Counted from the first letter of the stretch, positions 1 through 7,260 are shown. The stretch: DNA of 13,544 nt from Chloroflexota bacterium (GCA_030831265.1 JAURLM010000152.1:1-13544); one strand, 5' to 3'. Program-made: numbers and translations. The notes: a model not told the origin generated them from the sequence alone.

Positions 1-951
1 CCGGGCAAATCTGCATTCGACGAGCGACACCCGCTGTCCGTTGGTACTGGCGGTATGACCGTCACCAAAGCTGGTCGGCAGTGGATAGATGACTGCGACG
101 TTCTTTTTGCCATCGGGTCATCACTGACGGCGACTCCGTACGGCCAGGCGATACCTGCCGGAAAATTCGTCATCCACGGCGTCTTGAATCCAGAAGAGAT
201 CAACAAGGACGTCGCTGCCTCGATTGGCCTGATTGGCGATGCCAAACTGACGCTTGAGGCGATTATCGAAGAGGTCAAGGCTCGAATCGGTGAGGGCGGC
301 CGCACGACCGGCGTCAGGGAGCAGATCGCCGAGGTGAAAAAGGCATGGTTCGCTCGCTGGGATAAGTATCTGAAGGACGATTCAGCGCCAATCAACCCTT
401 ACCGGTTGATTCACGAACTGAACGAGAATCTTGACCTGGAGAACAGCATTGTCACGCACGATGCCGGAGCTCCTCGTGACCAGATTGTGCCGTTCTTTCG
501 GGCCACGACACCGCACAGCTACATAGGCTGGGGTAAGACGACGCACCTTGGCTTTGGCATCCCGTTGATGATCGGTGCAAAGCTGGCGCAGCCTGACCGC
601 TTCTGCCTGAACATGATGGGCGATGGCGCGTTCGGCATGTCAGGACTGGACATTGAGACCTCCGCAAGAGCCGGAATCCCGATCACGACCGTGTTGTTGA
701 ACAACGGCGGGATGGCGACGTATCCCGGCGGCTTCCCGACAGCCCGCGAAAAGTTCGGTGTTTCGTACATGCAGGGTGATTACGCCGGGCTTGCGATTGC
801 GATGGGCGCGGAGGGTATTAGAGTTTCGAAGCCAGCGGAGCTTGGTCCTGCGTTGAAGAGCGCACAGCGGCTGAACAAAGAGGGCAAGACGGTGCTTATC
901 GATGTTAAGACCGGCTACGAGGATAGCCGTGCGCCGGAGCGATACCTGTAG
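1..951 (+). CDS. Thiamine-diphosphate-dependent enzyme, acetolactate synthase-like (5' partial)
   Basis: The frame is open from the first base, so the N-terminal ThDP domain lies outside the window and 316 residues remain. The visible part begins in the middle domain (GKSAFDERHPLSVG, then DVLFAIGSSL), followed by a C-terminal ThDP-binding domain. That domain carries the family signature GDG-x24-NN, with GDG at 619-627 and NN at 700-705; these residues hold Mg2+ and the diphosphate in acetolactate synthase, benzoylformate decarboxylase and relatives. The stop is followed by a strong terminator. Substrate cannot be read from sequence. The middle-domain motif FVIHGVLNPEEI has HG where acetolactate synthases usually have an Asp-rich IDIDP, so a true IlvB role is doubtful. 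Superfamily is secure; specific function is unknown. Confidence 0.93.
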   Translation, partial: PGKSAFDERHPLSVGTGGMTVTKAGRQWIDDCDVLFAIGSSLTATPYGQAIPAGKFVIHGVLNPEEINKDVAASIGLIGDAKLTLEAIIEEVKARIGEGGRTTGVREQIAEVKKAWFARWDKYLKDDSAPINPYRLIHELNENLDLENSIVTHDAGAPRDQIVPFFRATTPHSYIGWGKTTHLGFGIPLMIGAKLAQPDRFCLNMMGDGAFGMSGLDIETSARAGIPITTVLLNNGGMATYPGGFPTAREKFGVSYMQGDYAGLAIAMGAEGIRVSKPAELGPALKSAQRLNKEGKTVLIDVKTGYEDSRAPERYL

Positions 952-973
952 GGACCGGGGATTAATGAACAAC

Positions 974-1003
974 AAACAGGCCAGACAAACGTCTGGCCTG
1001 TTT
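974..1003. terminator. Bidirectional intrinsic terminator between ThDP enzyme and argG
   Basis: A perfect 13-bp stem (AAACAGGCCAGAC, 974-986, with its complement 991-1003) closes an AAAC loop. The plus strand continues as TTTTGCGTTT, and the minus strand reads a T-rich run into TTGTTGTT. It lies 22 nt after the ThDP gene stop and 24 nt after the argG stop, so it can end both convergent transcripts. Confidence 0.85.
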
Positions 1004-1027
1004 TGCGTTTACTTGAACTTGCCAGGA

Positions 1028-2251
1028 CTAACGCGCGTCGTGCTGGGTCTGCGTCTTGTACTGGGTCCGGGCTGGCAACGAGTAGATATCGATGAATCCG
1101 GTGGCCGCAAGATGATCGAACGCATCCTCTGTCGAATAGGTTGCAAGGCCGAAGTCGTACAGGGAGTACGGTGACCTTCGCCCGGTGACAGTCGCTGTTC
1201 CCTTGAACAGCTTTACCCGGACATCGCCAGTCGTGTAACGCATTGACGAGTCGACGAGGGCGTCCATGTCTTCACGCACAGCGGTGAACCAGCGGCCATC
1301 GTAAACAAGGTCGGCGTACAGCGATGCGATATATGTCTTCAGCCGCTGCTGCTCACGCGAAAGCGTCGCCGTCTCCAGCGCACGCAGAGCGGTATGCAGG
1401 ACGACTGCCGCAGGAGTTTCGTAGACCTCGCGTGACTTGATGCCAACGAGCCGGTTCTCAAGATGGTCGATGCGACCAACTCCGTGCGAACCAGCGATGT
1501 CGTTCAACTCACCGATCAACTCGACGCCATTCATCTTCTTCCCGTTCAGGCCGACCGGGACTCCCTCTTCAAAGTTGATCTCCACGCTGTCCGGCTGATC
1601 CGGCGTATCAACCACTGGCCGGGTCCATGAGTATGCGTCTTCCGGAGGGGCAACCCACGTGTCCTCAAGGTCTTCGCCCTCGATGGCCTGTCCCCACAGG
1701 TTACGGTCGATGGAGTAGACACGCTGGTCTTCTCCAACTTCGCGTAGCTTCAATCCAGCTTTCGCCGCGTACTGCTTCTCTTCGTCGCGGCTCATTCCCC
1801 ATTCCCGGGCGGGAGCGATGATGCGAAGCGGTTCGCCGTGTGCCGACAGTGTTTTGATTCCGGCGTCGAACCGAACCTGGTCATTGCCCTTGCCTGTGCA
1901 GCCGTGAGCCACGGCAACCGCACCTGTCTCACGGGCAGCCTCAACCAGCTTCTTTGCCATTAACGGTCGACCGAGCGCCGTTGAGAGTGCGTAGACGCCT
2001 TCGTACATCGCAGAAGCCTTGAGGCCGCGCCAGATGTAGTCGTTCACGAACTCGTCTCGTACATCCCAGATCAGTGATTCAACTGCACCAGCCTGTGCGG
2101 CACGTTCCTTGACGCCGGTGATTTCCGGGCCTGCACCAAGGTCAACAGTGAGCGTCACTACGTCCAGATCGTACTGTTCCTGGATCCAGACGACGGAGAT
2201 TGTGGAGTCCATGCCCCCGCTGTAAGCGAGGACGCACTTGTCTCTTGCCAT
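1028..2251 (-). CDS. argG: Argininosuccinate synthase
   Basis: ATP-dependent condensation of citrulline and aspartate to argininosuccinate, the penultimate step of arginine synthesis, in the cytoplasm. At 407 aa it is the usual length. The N-terminal PP-loop is AYSGGMDSTISV (residues 9-20), a slight variant of the family's AYSGGLDTSV. Further conserved blocks are YALSTALGRPL (87-97), HGCTGKGNDQVRF (116-128, citrulline/aspartate region) and APAREW (146-151). The ATG at 2251 gives a normal N-terminus directly ahead of the PP-loop; no good Shine-Dalgarno precedes it. It is the last gene of the minus-strand block, 155 nt after argD, and that spacer contains two hairpins which could influence its expression. 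argH is not adjacent. Confidence 0.97.
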   Translation of the reverse strand: MARDKCVLAYSGGMDSTISVVWIQEQYDLDVVTLTVDLGAGPEITGVKERAAQAGAVESLIWDVRDEFVNDYIWRGLKASAMYEGVYALSTALGRPLMAKKLVEAARETGAVAVAHGCTGKGNDQVRFDAGIKTLSAHGEPLRIIAPAREWGMSRDEEKQYAAKAGLKLREVGEDQRVYSIDRNLWGQAIEGEDLEDTWVAPPEDAYSWTRPVVDTPDQPDSVEINFEEGVPVGLNGKKMNGVELIGELNDIAGSHGVGRIDHLENRLVGIKSREVYETPAAVVLHTALRALETATLSREQQRLKTYIASLYADLVYDGRWFTAVREDMDALVDSSMRYTTGDVRVKLFKGTATVTGRRSPYSLYDFGLATYSTEDAFDHLAATGFIDIYSLPARTQYKTQTQHDAR

Positions 2252-2333
2252 GGGTTCTCTTTGTGGGAGGGAGTTGTGATGTCGATTGGCCTGTCACGCG
2301 TGCAATGACGCGAAAACGATGCCACGTTAATTG

Positions 2334-2398
2334 TGACGCAGGTGGAGGCCTGTGTCATGTCCGGTGTTCGGATGGCACGCTGTTTGCATGCCATCCGA
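2334..2398 (-). promoter_or_regulatory. Two adjacent inverted repeats in the argD-argG spacer
   Basis: Read on the minus strand, the first hairpin has a perfect 10-bp stem (TCGGATGGCA at 2368-2377 with TGCCATCCGA at 2389-2398, 11-nt loop). The second has a 9-bp stem with one G-T pair (TGACGCAGG at 2334-2342 with CCTGTGTCA at 2349-2357, 6-nt loop). Neither is followed by a T-run, so they do not look like simple terminators. They begin 9 nt after the argD stop and end 82 nt before argG. They may be RNA-processing or stability elements, or operators for a separate argG promoter; function is inferred only. Confidence 0.4.
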
Positions 2399-2406
2399 GC
2401 CGGAAT

Positions 2407-3612
2407 CTACTTTGCGCTGGTTTTTGCCAGTGCCGCATCAAGAATCTCCACAGCCTTGTCGATCTCCTCGTTGGTGACCGTCAGCGGCGGCATGAAACGA
2501 AGCGTGTTCGGTCGCACTGCGTTCAGCAGCAGGCCGTGTTCAAGACAATCTGCGACGGTTGGCCCTGCGATGGTCTCTGTCATCTCAAGACCAACAAGCA
2601 GTCCCATGCCGCGAACTTCCTTGATGAAGGTGTATTTCTCTTTCAGCGCATTCAGTTTGCCGAACAGGTGAGCGCTGGCCTTCATGGACTTTTCCGGGAT
2701 GTCCTGTTCAACCATTACCTTTGCTGCTGCGGCTCCGGCAGCGGTGGTCAGCGCGTTGCCGCCGAAAGTCGAGCCGTGGTCGCCGGGTTCGAGGACTGAG
2801 CAGAATTCTTTGCAGGTGAATGCGCCAAGCGGTGCGCCTGAGCCAAGCGCTTTTCCGAGCGTCATTACATCTGGCTCCACGCCTTCAAAGCGCTGGTAGC
2901 CGAATAGTGTGCCAAGCCTGCCCATGCCGGTTTGAACTTCGTCCAGCATGAACAGGATGTTGTTTTCGTGGCAGAAATCCATGACGCCTTTGAGGTAACC
3001 CTCTGACGGGACGATAACGCCGCCTTCACCCTGGACAGGCTCGATCAGCACCGCACACGTCATCCCGGGTTTGTAGGCTGCTTTGATGGCTTCGAGGTCG
3101 TTGTACGGAACATTCACGAACCCGGGCATGAGCGGACGCCAGTTGTCCTGGTAGTGAGGCTGCCCGGTAGCTGCCATCATGGCCTGCGTGCGGCCGTGGA
3201 ATGAATTGAGCGTGGTGATGATCTCGTATGCACCGTTGAGCTTCAGCTTGCCCCATTTGCGGGCGAGTTTTGCCGCACCTTCGTTAGCTTCAGCACCTGA
3301 GTTGCAAAAGAAGACGCGGTCTACAGCCGAGTTGTCGACAATGGTCTTCGCAAGCGGAAGCTGTGGGACGGTGTAGAACAGGTTCGACATCTGCAGAATC
3401 TTGCCTGCCTGATCCTGGATGGCCTTCGTGACATCCGGGTGGCTGTGCCCGAGATTTAGAACGGCCCATCCTGCGGTGAAGTCCAGGTATTCCTTGCCAT
3501 CGTTGTCGTAGACCTTCGTGCCTTCACCTCGAACCAGCACGGGCGGCATGCGCCTCACTACTTGCATGTAGTACTTGGCTTCAAGCTCTTTGTATTCTGC
3601 TGTGCTGGTCAT
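2407..3612 (-). CDS. argD: Acetylornithine aminotransferase (class III PLP enzyme)
   Basis: Transfers the amino group from glutamate to N-acetylglutamate 5-semialdehyde, giving N-acetylornithine; cytoplasmic. The 401-aa length is typical. Class III aminotransferase landmarks appear in order: CNSGAEANE (103-111), SFHGRT (137-142), EPVQGEGG (191-198), LDEVQTGMGR (223-232, cofactor-binding Asp224) and the PLP lysine in TLGKALGSGAPLGA (Lys254). The C-terminus LRFMPPLTVTNEEID is also typical. The ATG at 3612 is preceded by AGAGG about 10 nt upstream. The same family includes succinylornithine and ornithine aminotransferases, but position beside argG, argB and argJ supports the biosynthetic role. 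It is separated from argB by the convergent lipoprotein gene, so it must start from its own promoter. Confidence 0.94.
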   Translation of the reverse strand: MTSTAEYKELEAKYYMQVVRRMPPVLVRGEGTKVYDNDGKEYLDFTAGWAVLNLGHSHPDVTKAIQDQAGKILQMSNLFYTVPQLPLAKTIVDNSAVDRVFFCNSGAEANEGAAKLARKWGKLKLNGAYEIITTLNSFHGRTQAMMAATGQPHYQDNWRPLMPGFVNVPYNDLEAIKAAYKPGMTCAVLIEPVQGEGGVIVPSEGYLKGVMDFCHENNILFMLDEVQTGMGRLGTLFGYQRFEGVEPDVMTLGKALGSGAPLGAFTCKEFCSVLEPGDHGSTFGGNALTTAAGAAAAKVMVEQDIPEKSMKASAHLFGKLNALKEKYTFIKEVRGMGLLVGLEMTETIAGPTVADCLEHGLLLNAVRPNTLRFMPPLTVTNEEIDKAVEILDAALAKTSAK

Positions 3613-3931
3613 CGTTCTGCCTCTGCTCTGCGCTTAACAGGTATGCCGTGCCGTACTCGGCCCGGCGCACTCAAATTTCAGTTGGACGTTGGTCTACTGC
3701 CGCCATCTTCTGACGAAAGGTCGAAATATAACTCAATCTGAACGCCGTTGTATGCCTGATTCTCGCTCTCAGGAAGGAACCTGCGCTGCTGCCGGATATT
3801 ACGGATGAGCCTCGCTTAGGCCAAAAGACCCATGCGACCCAAAGTGCCTCTGCCTAAGGTTGTATGAGGTGTTGTGAAGGGTGGCTCAGGTTTTGTCCGG
3901 GCCATGTGGAACTTCAAATGGGGGCTTTTTG
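3613..3931. other. Divergent intergenic region, argD / coiled-coil lipoprotein
   Basis: 319 nt with no convincing gene. It must hold the start signals for both argD (minus) and the lipoprotein gene (plus). The most AT-rich point, AAATATAAC at 3724-3732, can be read as a -10-like TATATT on the minus strand or TATAAC on the plus strand, but neither has a good -35 partner. The half nearer the lipoprotein gene contains nested inverted repeats, listed separately. Confidence 0.5.
3806..3888 (+). promoter_or_regulatory. Nested inverted repeats in the lipoprotein 5' leader
   Basis: An outer 6-bp stem (TGAGCC at 3806-3811 with GGCTCA at 3883-3888) encloses a 7-bp stem (CTTAGGC at 3815-3821 with GCCTAAG at 3852-3858), ending 43 nt before the lipoprotein ATG. 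The nesting is consistent with a folded mRNA leader. I do not recognise a known riboswitch class, and stems of this size can arise by chance. Confidence 0.25.
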
Positions 3932-4918
3932 ATGAAGCGATATGTGAGCAAACGGCTTTTGGGTCTTATGATCGCCCCGTTTGCATTATTGACTGCCTGT
4001 GTTGGGCTCAGCCCGGAAGAACAGGCGGAATACACTTCTCTGCAATCTGAACTCCAGCGTATCCAGTTCGAGGAGATTTCACCGCGACAGGAAAAATTGC
4101 GTGATCTTGCTGATGGCAACCTGGTCGTCAATATCGACAAGATTCACGAGCAGGTAAACCAGATTCGCAACGAGAAGCTGGCTCCACTGGAGCAAAAGCT
4201 GGCAGGTCTGAAGTCTCAGAGTGAGGTTCTTGCTGCTCCGGGCACAAGGATTGAACTTGAAGAATTGAACCAGCGCCTGGCAGAGTTGGATCTTCTCGCC
4301 GCAGGGCTAAAGAGCCAGATCGCTGAATACCGTGATCAACTCGCTCTGGCGAAAGAGGCAGCGGGTAGCCAGCTAGAAGTCGAGATTTCTTTGCTGGAGA
4401 TTGATCTGGTTGAACTGCGAGAGCGGGTCGATACCCTTTCCAGTGATGCAGATATCATCGCCCTCAAAGAGCAAATTGCTGAGATAGAGGCCAAAATCAA
4501 GGCCCTTCGTGAAGAATCGGATAGCCGGGGTGAGGCGCTTGCCGCCCAGTTCGGCACGATCATTCATGATCTTGAGATGTCCCTCCATGATATCTCTGAA
4601 GAGAAGTCAGACATTGCGATCAAGATTCATGACCTTGAGCTGACTGCACCAGAAGAGCTTGAACAGACGATCACTGACCTGGAAAAGATGATCGAACAGA
4701 TCACAACATCAGAACTGCGTCCTCTTATCGAAAGATTGAATGAGGCTACTTCGGGTGACGGTGGATCAGTTGAACTTCGCGAGCAACTGCGTGCTGAACT
4801 TGAAGAGTGGTTGAGCAGGGTGTCTGAGATACGAACCGGAATCAACGATTTGCAGGCGAAGTCGCTTCAATCAATCCTAGGCGGATTGAACCTGGGCGGA
4901 GTTGGTGTGGCCAGCTAG
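3932..4918 (+). CDS. Coiled-coil lipoprotein of unknown function
   Basis: A 328-aa predicted lipoprotein. The N-terminus MKRYVSKRLLGLMIAPF leads to the lipobox LLTAC, so signal peptidase II would cleave before Cys23 and the protein would be lipid-anchored outside the cytoplasmic membrane. The mature part is almost entirely heptad-like, rich in Glu, Leu, Ile, Gln and Lys with few aromatics, indicating one long coiled coil broken near TAPEE and SGDGG. Short internal echoes such as AGLKSQ occur twice. The tail SILGGLNLGGVGVAS is non-coiled and Gly-rich. The ATG at 3932 is preferred over an in-frame GTG at 3881 because it places the signal peptide first; a GGGG run lies about 9 nt upstream. It sits alone on the plus strand inside the arginine block. 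No family recognised; a structural or scaffold role is only a guess. Confidence 0.88.
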   Translation: MKRYVSKRLLGLMIAPFALLTACVGLSPEEQAEYTSLQSELQRIQFEEISPRQEKLRDLADGNLVVNIDKIHEQVNQIRNEKLAPLEQKLAGLKSQSEVLAAPGTRIELEELNQRLAELDLLAAGLKSQIAEYRDQLALAKEAAGSQLEVEISLLEIDLVELRERVDTLSSDADIIALKEQIAEIEAKIKALREESDSRGEALAAQFGTIIHDLEMSLHDISEEKSDIAIKIHDLELTAPEELEQTITDLEKMIEQITTSELRPLIERLNEATSGDGGSVELREQLRAELEEWLSRVSEIRTGINDLQAKSLQSILGGLNLGGVGVAS

Positions 4919-4940
4919 GTTCTGCATAAAGCAAACAAAA

Positions 4941-4977
4941 AAACGGGCCACTGAGTCAGAAACTCGGTGGCCCGTTT
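4941..4977. terminator. Bidirectional intrinsic terminator between lipoprotein gene and argB
   Basis: A 16-bp stem (4941-4956 with 4962-4977, one G-T pair) closes a CAGAA loop. On the minus strand it is followed by a run of seven Ts (complement of A7 at 4937-4943), making a strong terminator for argB, 17 nt after its stop. On the plus strand the tail is weaker (GTTTCGCGTT), but it lies 22 nt after the lipoprotein stop and can serve that gene too. Confidence 0.88.
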
Positions 4978-4994
4978 CGCGTTACATGACCGGT

Positions 4995-5795
4995 TCAGGT
5001 TATGCGGGTCCCGACGTCTTCCCCGGCGCAACACGCCAGCAGCGCACCCGCCTGCCTGCCGTCGATGATGTGACCGGACCGCACGGTCTCCAGTGCGTCC
5101 GCACACGCTTCAATCTTGGGAATCATCCCGCCGCCGGCGATGCCGCTCTCGATCAGGTCGTAGGCCTGGCGCTTGGTCATGCGCGGAATCAGTCGCCGTG
5201 TCGCATCGAGCACTCCTGGAACATCAGTCTGGAAGACGAGACGGTCAGCGGACAGGGAGCGGGCTAAATGCCCGGCAGACGTATCAGCGTTGACGTTGAG
5301 GATGCGGTTGGGGTTATCTGGCGTGGCGTCTGCGAGAAGGGCAGTGGGGGCTATAACCGGGATCGCACCAGCGTTGAGGATGGTCTGTATAGCCGTGGGG
5401 TCAGCGTCGATGACCTTGCCGACATAGCCAAGTTCCGGATCCATCACCTCTGCTTTGAGCATGCCGCCTGAAACCCCAGACAGGCCAATGGCGTTTGCTC
5501 CCATAGTGCAGAATTCGGCTACTAGCTCTGAGTTGACGAGCCCGGCAAGTACGGCAATAGCTACATCAAGCGTTTCACTGTCTGTCTTGCGGAGACCGCG
5601 AACGAATACGGGCTGGATGCCCTGCTTTGCGACCCACTGGGATATGACTTTGCCGCCACCGTGTACGACTACCGGAAGTGCGCCTCGTTGCCAGAGGTCG
5701 ATTATGTCCGGGACTGTACTGTCGCCTTCACCGAGTGTTGATCCGCCGATTTTGATGACAATAATCTTGCCGGTGATATCTGCGCGGCTCGTCAT
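4995..5795 (-). CDS. argB: Acetylglutamate kinase
   Basis: ATP-dependent phosphorylation of N-acetyl-L-glutamate to the gamma-phosphate, second step of the acetylated arginine pathway. Amino-acid-kinase motifs: IKIGGS (14-19, Lys15), VHGGGK (44-49), VRGLRKTD (65-72), NVNAD (167-171), QTDVPGV (189-195) and GGGMIPK (221-227). At 266 aa, only about 14 residues precede the first glycine-rich motif. It therefore lacks the extra N-terminal helix of arginine-inhibited hexameric kinases and resembles the E. coli dimeric, arginine-insensitive type; this is inference. The ATG at 5795 has GGAG about 8 nt upstream. It follows argJ by 120 nt and probably shares its transcript. A LysZ or carbamate-kinase-like role is possible in principle, but context favours ArgB. 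Confidence 0.95.
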   Translation of the reverse strand: MTSRADITGKIIVIKIGGSTLGEGDSTVPDIIDLWQRGALPVVVHGGGKVISQWVAKQGIQPVFVRGLRKTDSETLDVAIAVLAGLVNSELVAEFCTMGANAIGLSGVSGGMLKAEVMDPELGYVGKVIDADPTAIQTILNAGAIPVIAPTALLADATPDNPNRILNVNADTSAGHLARSLSADRLVFQTDVPGVLDATRRLIPRMTKRQAYDLIESGIAGGGMIPKIEACADALETVRSGHIIDGRQAGALLACCAGEDVGTRIT

Positions 5796-5852
5796 TGTGC
5801 GCTCCGGTACGTTGGCAACGCGAAACAGGCGCGGGAGGCCATGTAACCGTCG

Positions 5853-5915
5853 GCCTGCCGCAACTTCATTGGAGCGGTGTCTTGAGGATGTGACACGAAG
5901 TCCGCCTCGGCAGGC
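5853..5915 (-). promoter_or_regulatory. Long nested hairpin in the argJ-argB spacer
   Basis: Starting right after the argJ stop are three nested stems: 8 bp (GCCTGCCG 5853-5860 with CGGCAGGC 5908-5915), 5 bp (ACTTC 5863-5867 with GAAGT 5897-5901) and 5 bp (GTGTC 5877-5881 with GACAC 5892-5896). An alternative stem (AGGCC 5836-5840 with GGCCT 5852-5856) competes with the outer one. No T-run follows, so this is more likely a processing or stability element than a terminator. Function is inferred. Confidence 0.4.
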
Positions 5916-7133
5916 TTAGGTGGTGTAAGCAGAGTTAAATATGACGTATTCTTCCGTGAGGTCACAACCCCAGGCGGTTCCTGTGCCCTCGCCCATTTCG
6001 AGCGAAACACGGAGCCGTACGTCTTTCTGGCTGAGGGCGGTCACGACGCTCTGGACGTTGTAGGCAATAGCCTTGCCTTCAGAGACGATCTGGATGTCGT
6101 TGATGAACACCCGTATCTTCGATTCTTCAAGCGCGATCTCGCTCTTTCCGAGCGCCATCAAGATGCGACCCCAGTTAGGGTCCCGACCGTAAACGGCCGT
6201 TTTGACCAGTAGCGAAGATGCAATTGACCTTGCGGCTTTGCGGGCATCGGCGTCAGATTCTGCCCCTTCTACGGTGGCTTCAATCAGCGTTCGGGCCCCT
6301 TCACCATCACGAGCGATCTCTTTTGCGAGGTGTTGAGCGACGATCAAGAGGGCCTCACGGAATGTCTCTGATGCCTCGTCTCCACCAGAAATTACGGCGT
6401 TTCCGGCGGCACCGTTCGCCATCAGCAAAACTGTGTCGTTCGTACTCTGGTCGCCGTCAATGTCTATCTGGTTGAAAGTCAGGTTGACTACGTCGCGTAA
6501 GGCCTGACGCATGAACATGGTCTCAATCTCAGCGTCCGTGGTCAGGAACGCCAGCATGGTTGCCATGTTAGGGTGAATCATGCCCGCACCCTTGGACACG
6601 CCGCCAATTGTGATGGTCGAGCCACCAATCTTGAAGCTGACGGCAATGTGCTTGGTGTGGGTGTCAGTGGTGAGAATCGCTCGAGCGAATTCATCCCCAC
6701 CGTCTTCTTTCAGTATTATCTGGGGTACGTGATCCCGGATCAGCGCCATCGGCAACTCAACGCCAATGACCCCGGTTGAGGCTACAGCCACGTTGTCAGG
6801 CTGAACTCCCAGCTTGGCTGCAGCTATGGCAGCCATCTCCTGGGCGTCCTTGAAGCCGTACTCGCCAACAGCGCAGTTTGCGCAACCACTGTTGGCGATT
6901 ACTCCGCGGATGGTACCGCCGCCTTCTACAAGACTTTTCGTGACAGTCACAGAAGGAGATACAACGGCATTGCGAGTGAACGTTCCGGCTACGTCGCATG
7001 GCCTGTCCGAGTAGAGCAAGCCGATATCCAGCTTGCCTTCACCTTGTGTCTTGATCCCGGCGTAAATCCCACCGGCAGAGAAGCCGATGGGAGAAGTAAC
7101 GGTGCCGTCGCGGACGATGTTGATGTCACTCAT
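5916..7133 (-). CDS. argJ: Bifunctional ornithine acetyltransferase / N-acetylglutamate synthase
   Basis: Moves the acetyl group from N-acetylornithine to glutamate, closing the cyclic arginine pathway; some family members also use acetyl-CoA. The precursor self-cleaves between Ala191 and the nucleophile Thr192 in KGAGMIHPNMATMLAFLT (181-198). Other landmarks are NSGCANC (81-87), STGVIG (119-124, oxyanion region) and DGDQSTNDTVLLMANG (226-241). The C-terminus WGCDLTEEYVIFNS is intact. The 405-aa length is normal. The ATG at 7133 (MSDINIVRDG) is chosen over an in-frame ATG at 7220, whose extra 29 residues look non-conserved and Arg-rich. The leader near 7133 is A-rich without a clear Shine-Dalgarno. 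It is first in the argJ-argB unit, with a probable promoter at 7252-7260. Confidence 0.97.
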   Translation of the reverse strand: MSDINIVRDGTVTSPIGFSAGGIYAGIKTQGEGKLDIGLLYSDRPCDVAGTFTRNAVVSPSVTVTKSLVEGGGTIRGVIANSGCANCAVGEYGFKDAQEMAAIAAAKLGVQPDNVAVASTGVIGVELPMALIRDHVPQIILKEDGGDEFARAILTTDTHTKHIAVSFKIGGSTITIGGVSKGAGMIHPNMATMLAFLTTDAEIETMFMRQALRDVVNLTFNQIDIDGDQSTNDTVLLMANGAAGNAVISGGDEASETFREALLIVAQHLAKEIARDGEGARTLIEATVEGAESDADARKAARSIASSLLVKTAVYGRDPNWGRILMALGKSEIALEESKIRVFINDIQIVSEGKAIAYNVQSVVTALSQKDVRLRVSLEMGEGTGTAWGCDLTEEYVIFNSAYTT

Positions 7134-7224
7134 TGGCGTTTTTTTCAAATTGCGCTGAAAGCGCGAAGTGAGCCTGGAAAATAGTTGCCGTGAAGCGGGG
7201 TGTCTGTCACAGATGCCCACAATT

Positions 7225-7247
7225 CAGGTTCCCAATACTGGGACCTG
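7225..7247 (-). promoter_or_regulatory. Inverted repeat across the predicted argJ start site (operator-like)
   Basis: CAGGTTCCCA (7225-7234) and TGGGACCTG (7239-7247) form a 9-bp dyad with one bulged T and a 4-nt centre. Relative to the predicted argJ promoter it spans about -2 to +21, a usual place for a repressor site. It does not match the E. coli or Bacillus ARG box. It could also act as a hairpin at the 5' end of the mRNA. Confidence 0.4.
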
Positions 7248-7251
7248 ACGG

Positions 7252-7260
7252 AGTATAGCA
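7252..7260 (-). promoter_or_regulatory. Extended -10 promoter for argJ-argB
   Basis: The minus strand reads TGCTATACT: a TGn extension plus TATACT, a five-of-six match to TATAAT. The predicted start is about 7245, giving a leader of roughly 110 nt to the argJ ATG. There is no convincing -35 box, which is common for extended -10 promoters. Confidence 0.45.

Noticed and set aside
2200..2799. A 199-codon plus-strand frame spanning the argG start, the spacer and the argD 3' end
   Set aside because: Cys- and Arg-rich composition without motifs, antisense to two confident arg genes.
3881..3931. A 17-residue N-terminal extension of the lipoprotein from GTG 3881
   Set aside because: It would bury the signal peptide and lipobox inside the protein; the ATG at 3932 gives a standard lipoprotein signal.
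3613..3931. A classical ARG-box operator near argD
   Set aside because: I looked for the TGAAT-type dyad upstream of argD and argJ and found only partial AT-rich similarity such as CTGAAATTTGAG, which is not enough.
5455..5919. A 154-codon plus-strand frame over argB and the argJ-argB spacer
   Set aside because: Antisense to argB, with Pro/Ser/Arg-rich composition typical of a shadow frame.
7134..7220. A 29-residue N-terminal extension of ArgJ starting at the ATG at 7220
   Set aside because: The extension is Arg-rich and unlike ArgJ N-termini; the ATG at 7133 starts directly before the conserved domain.
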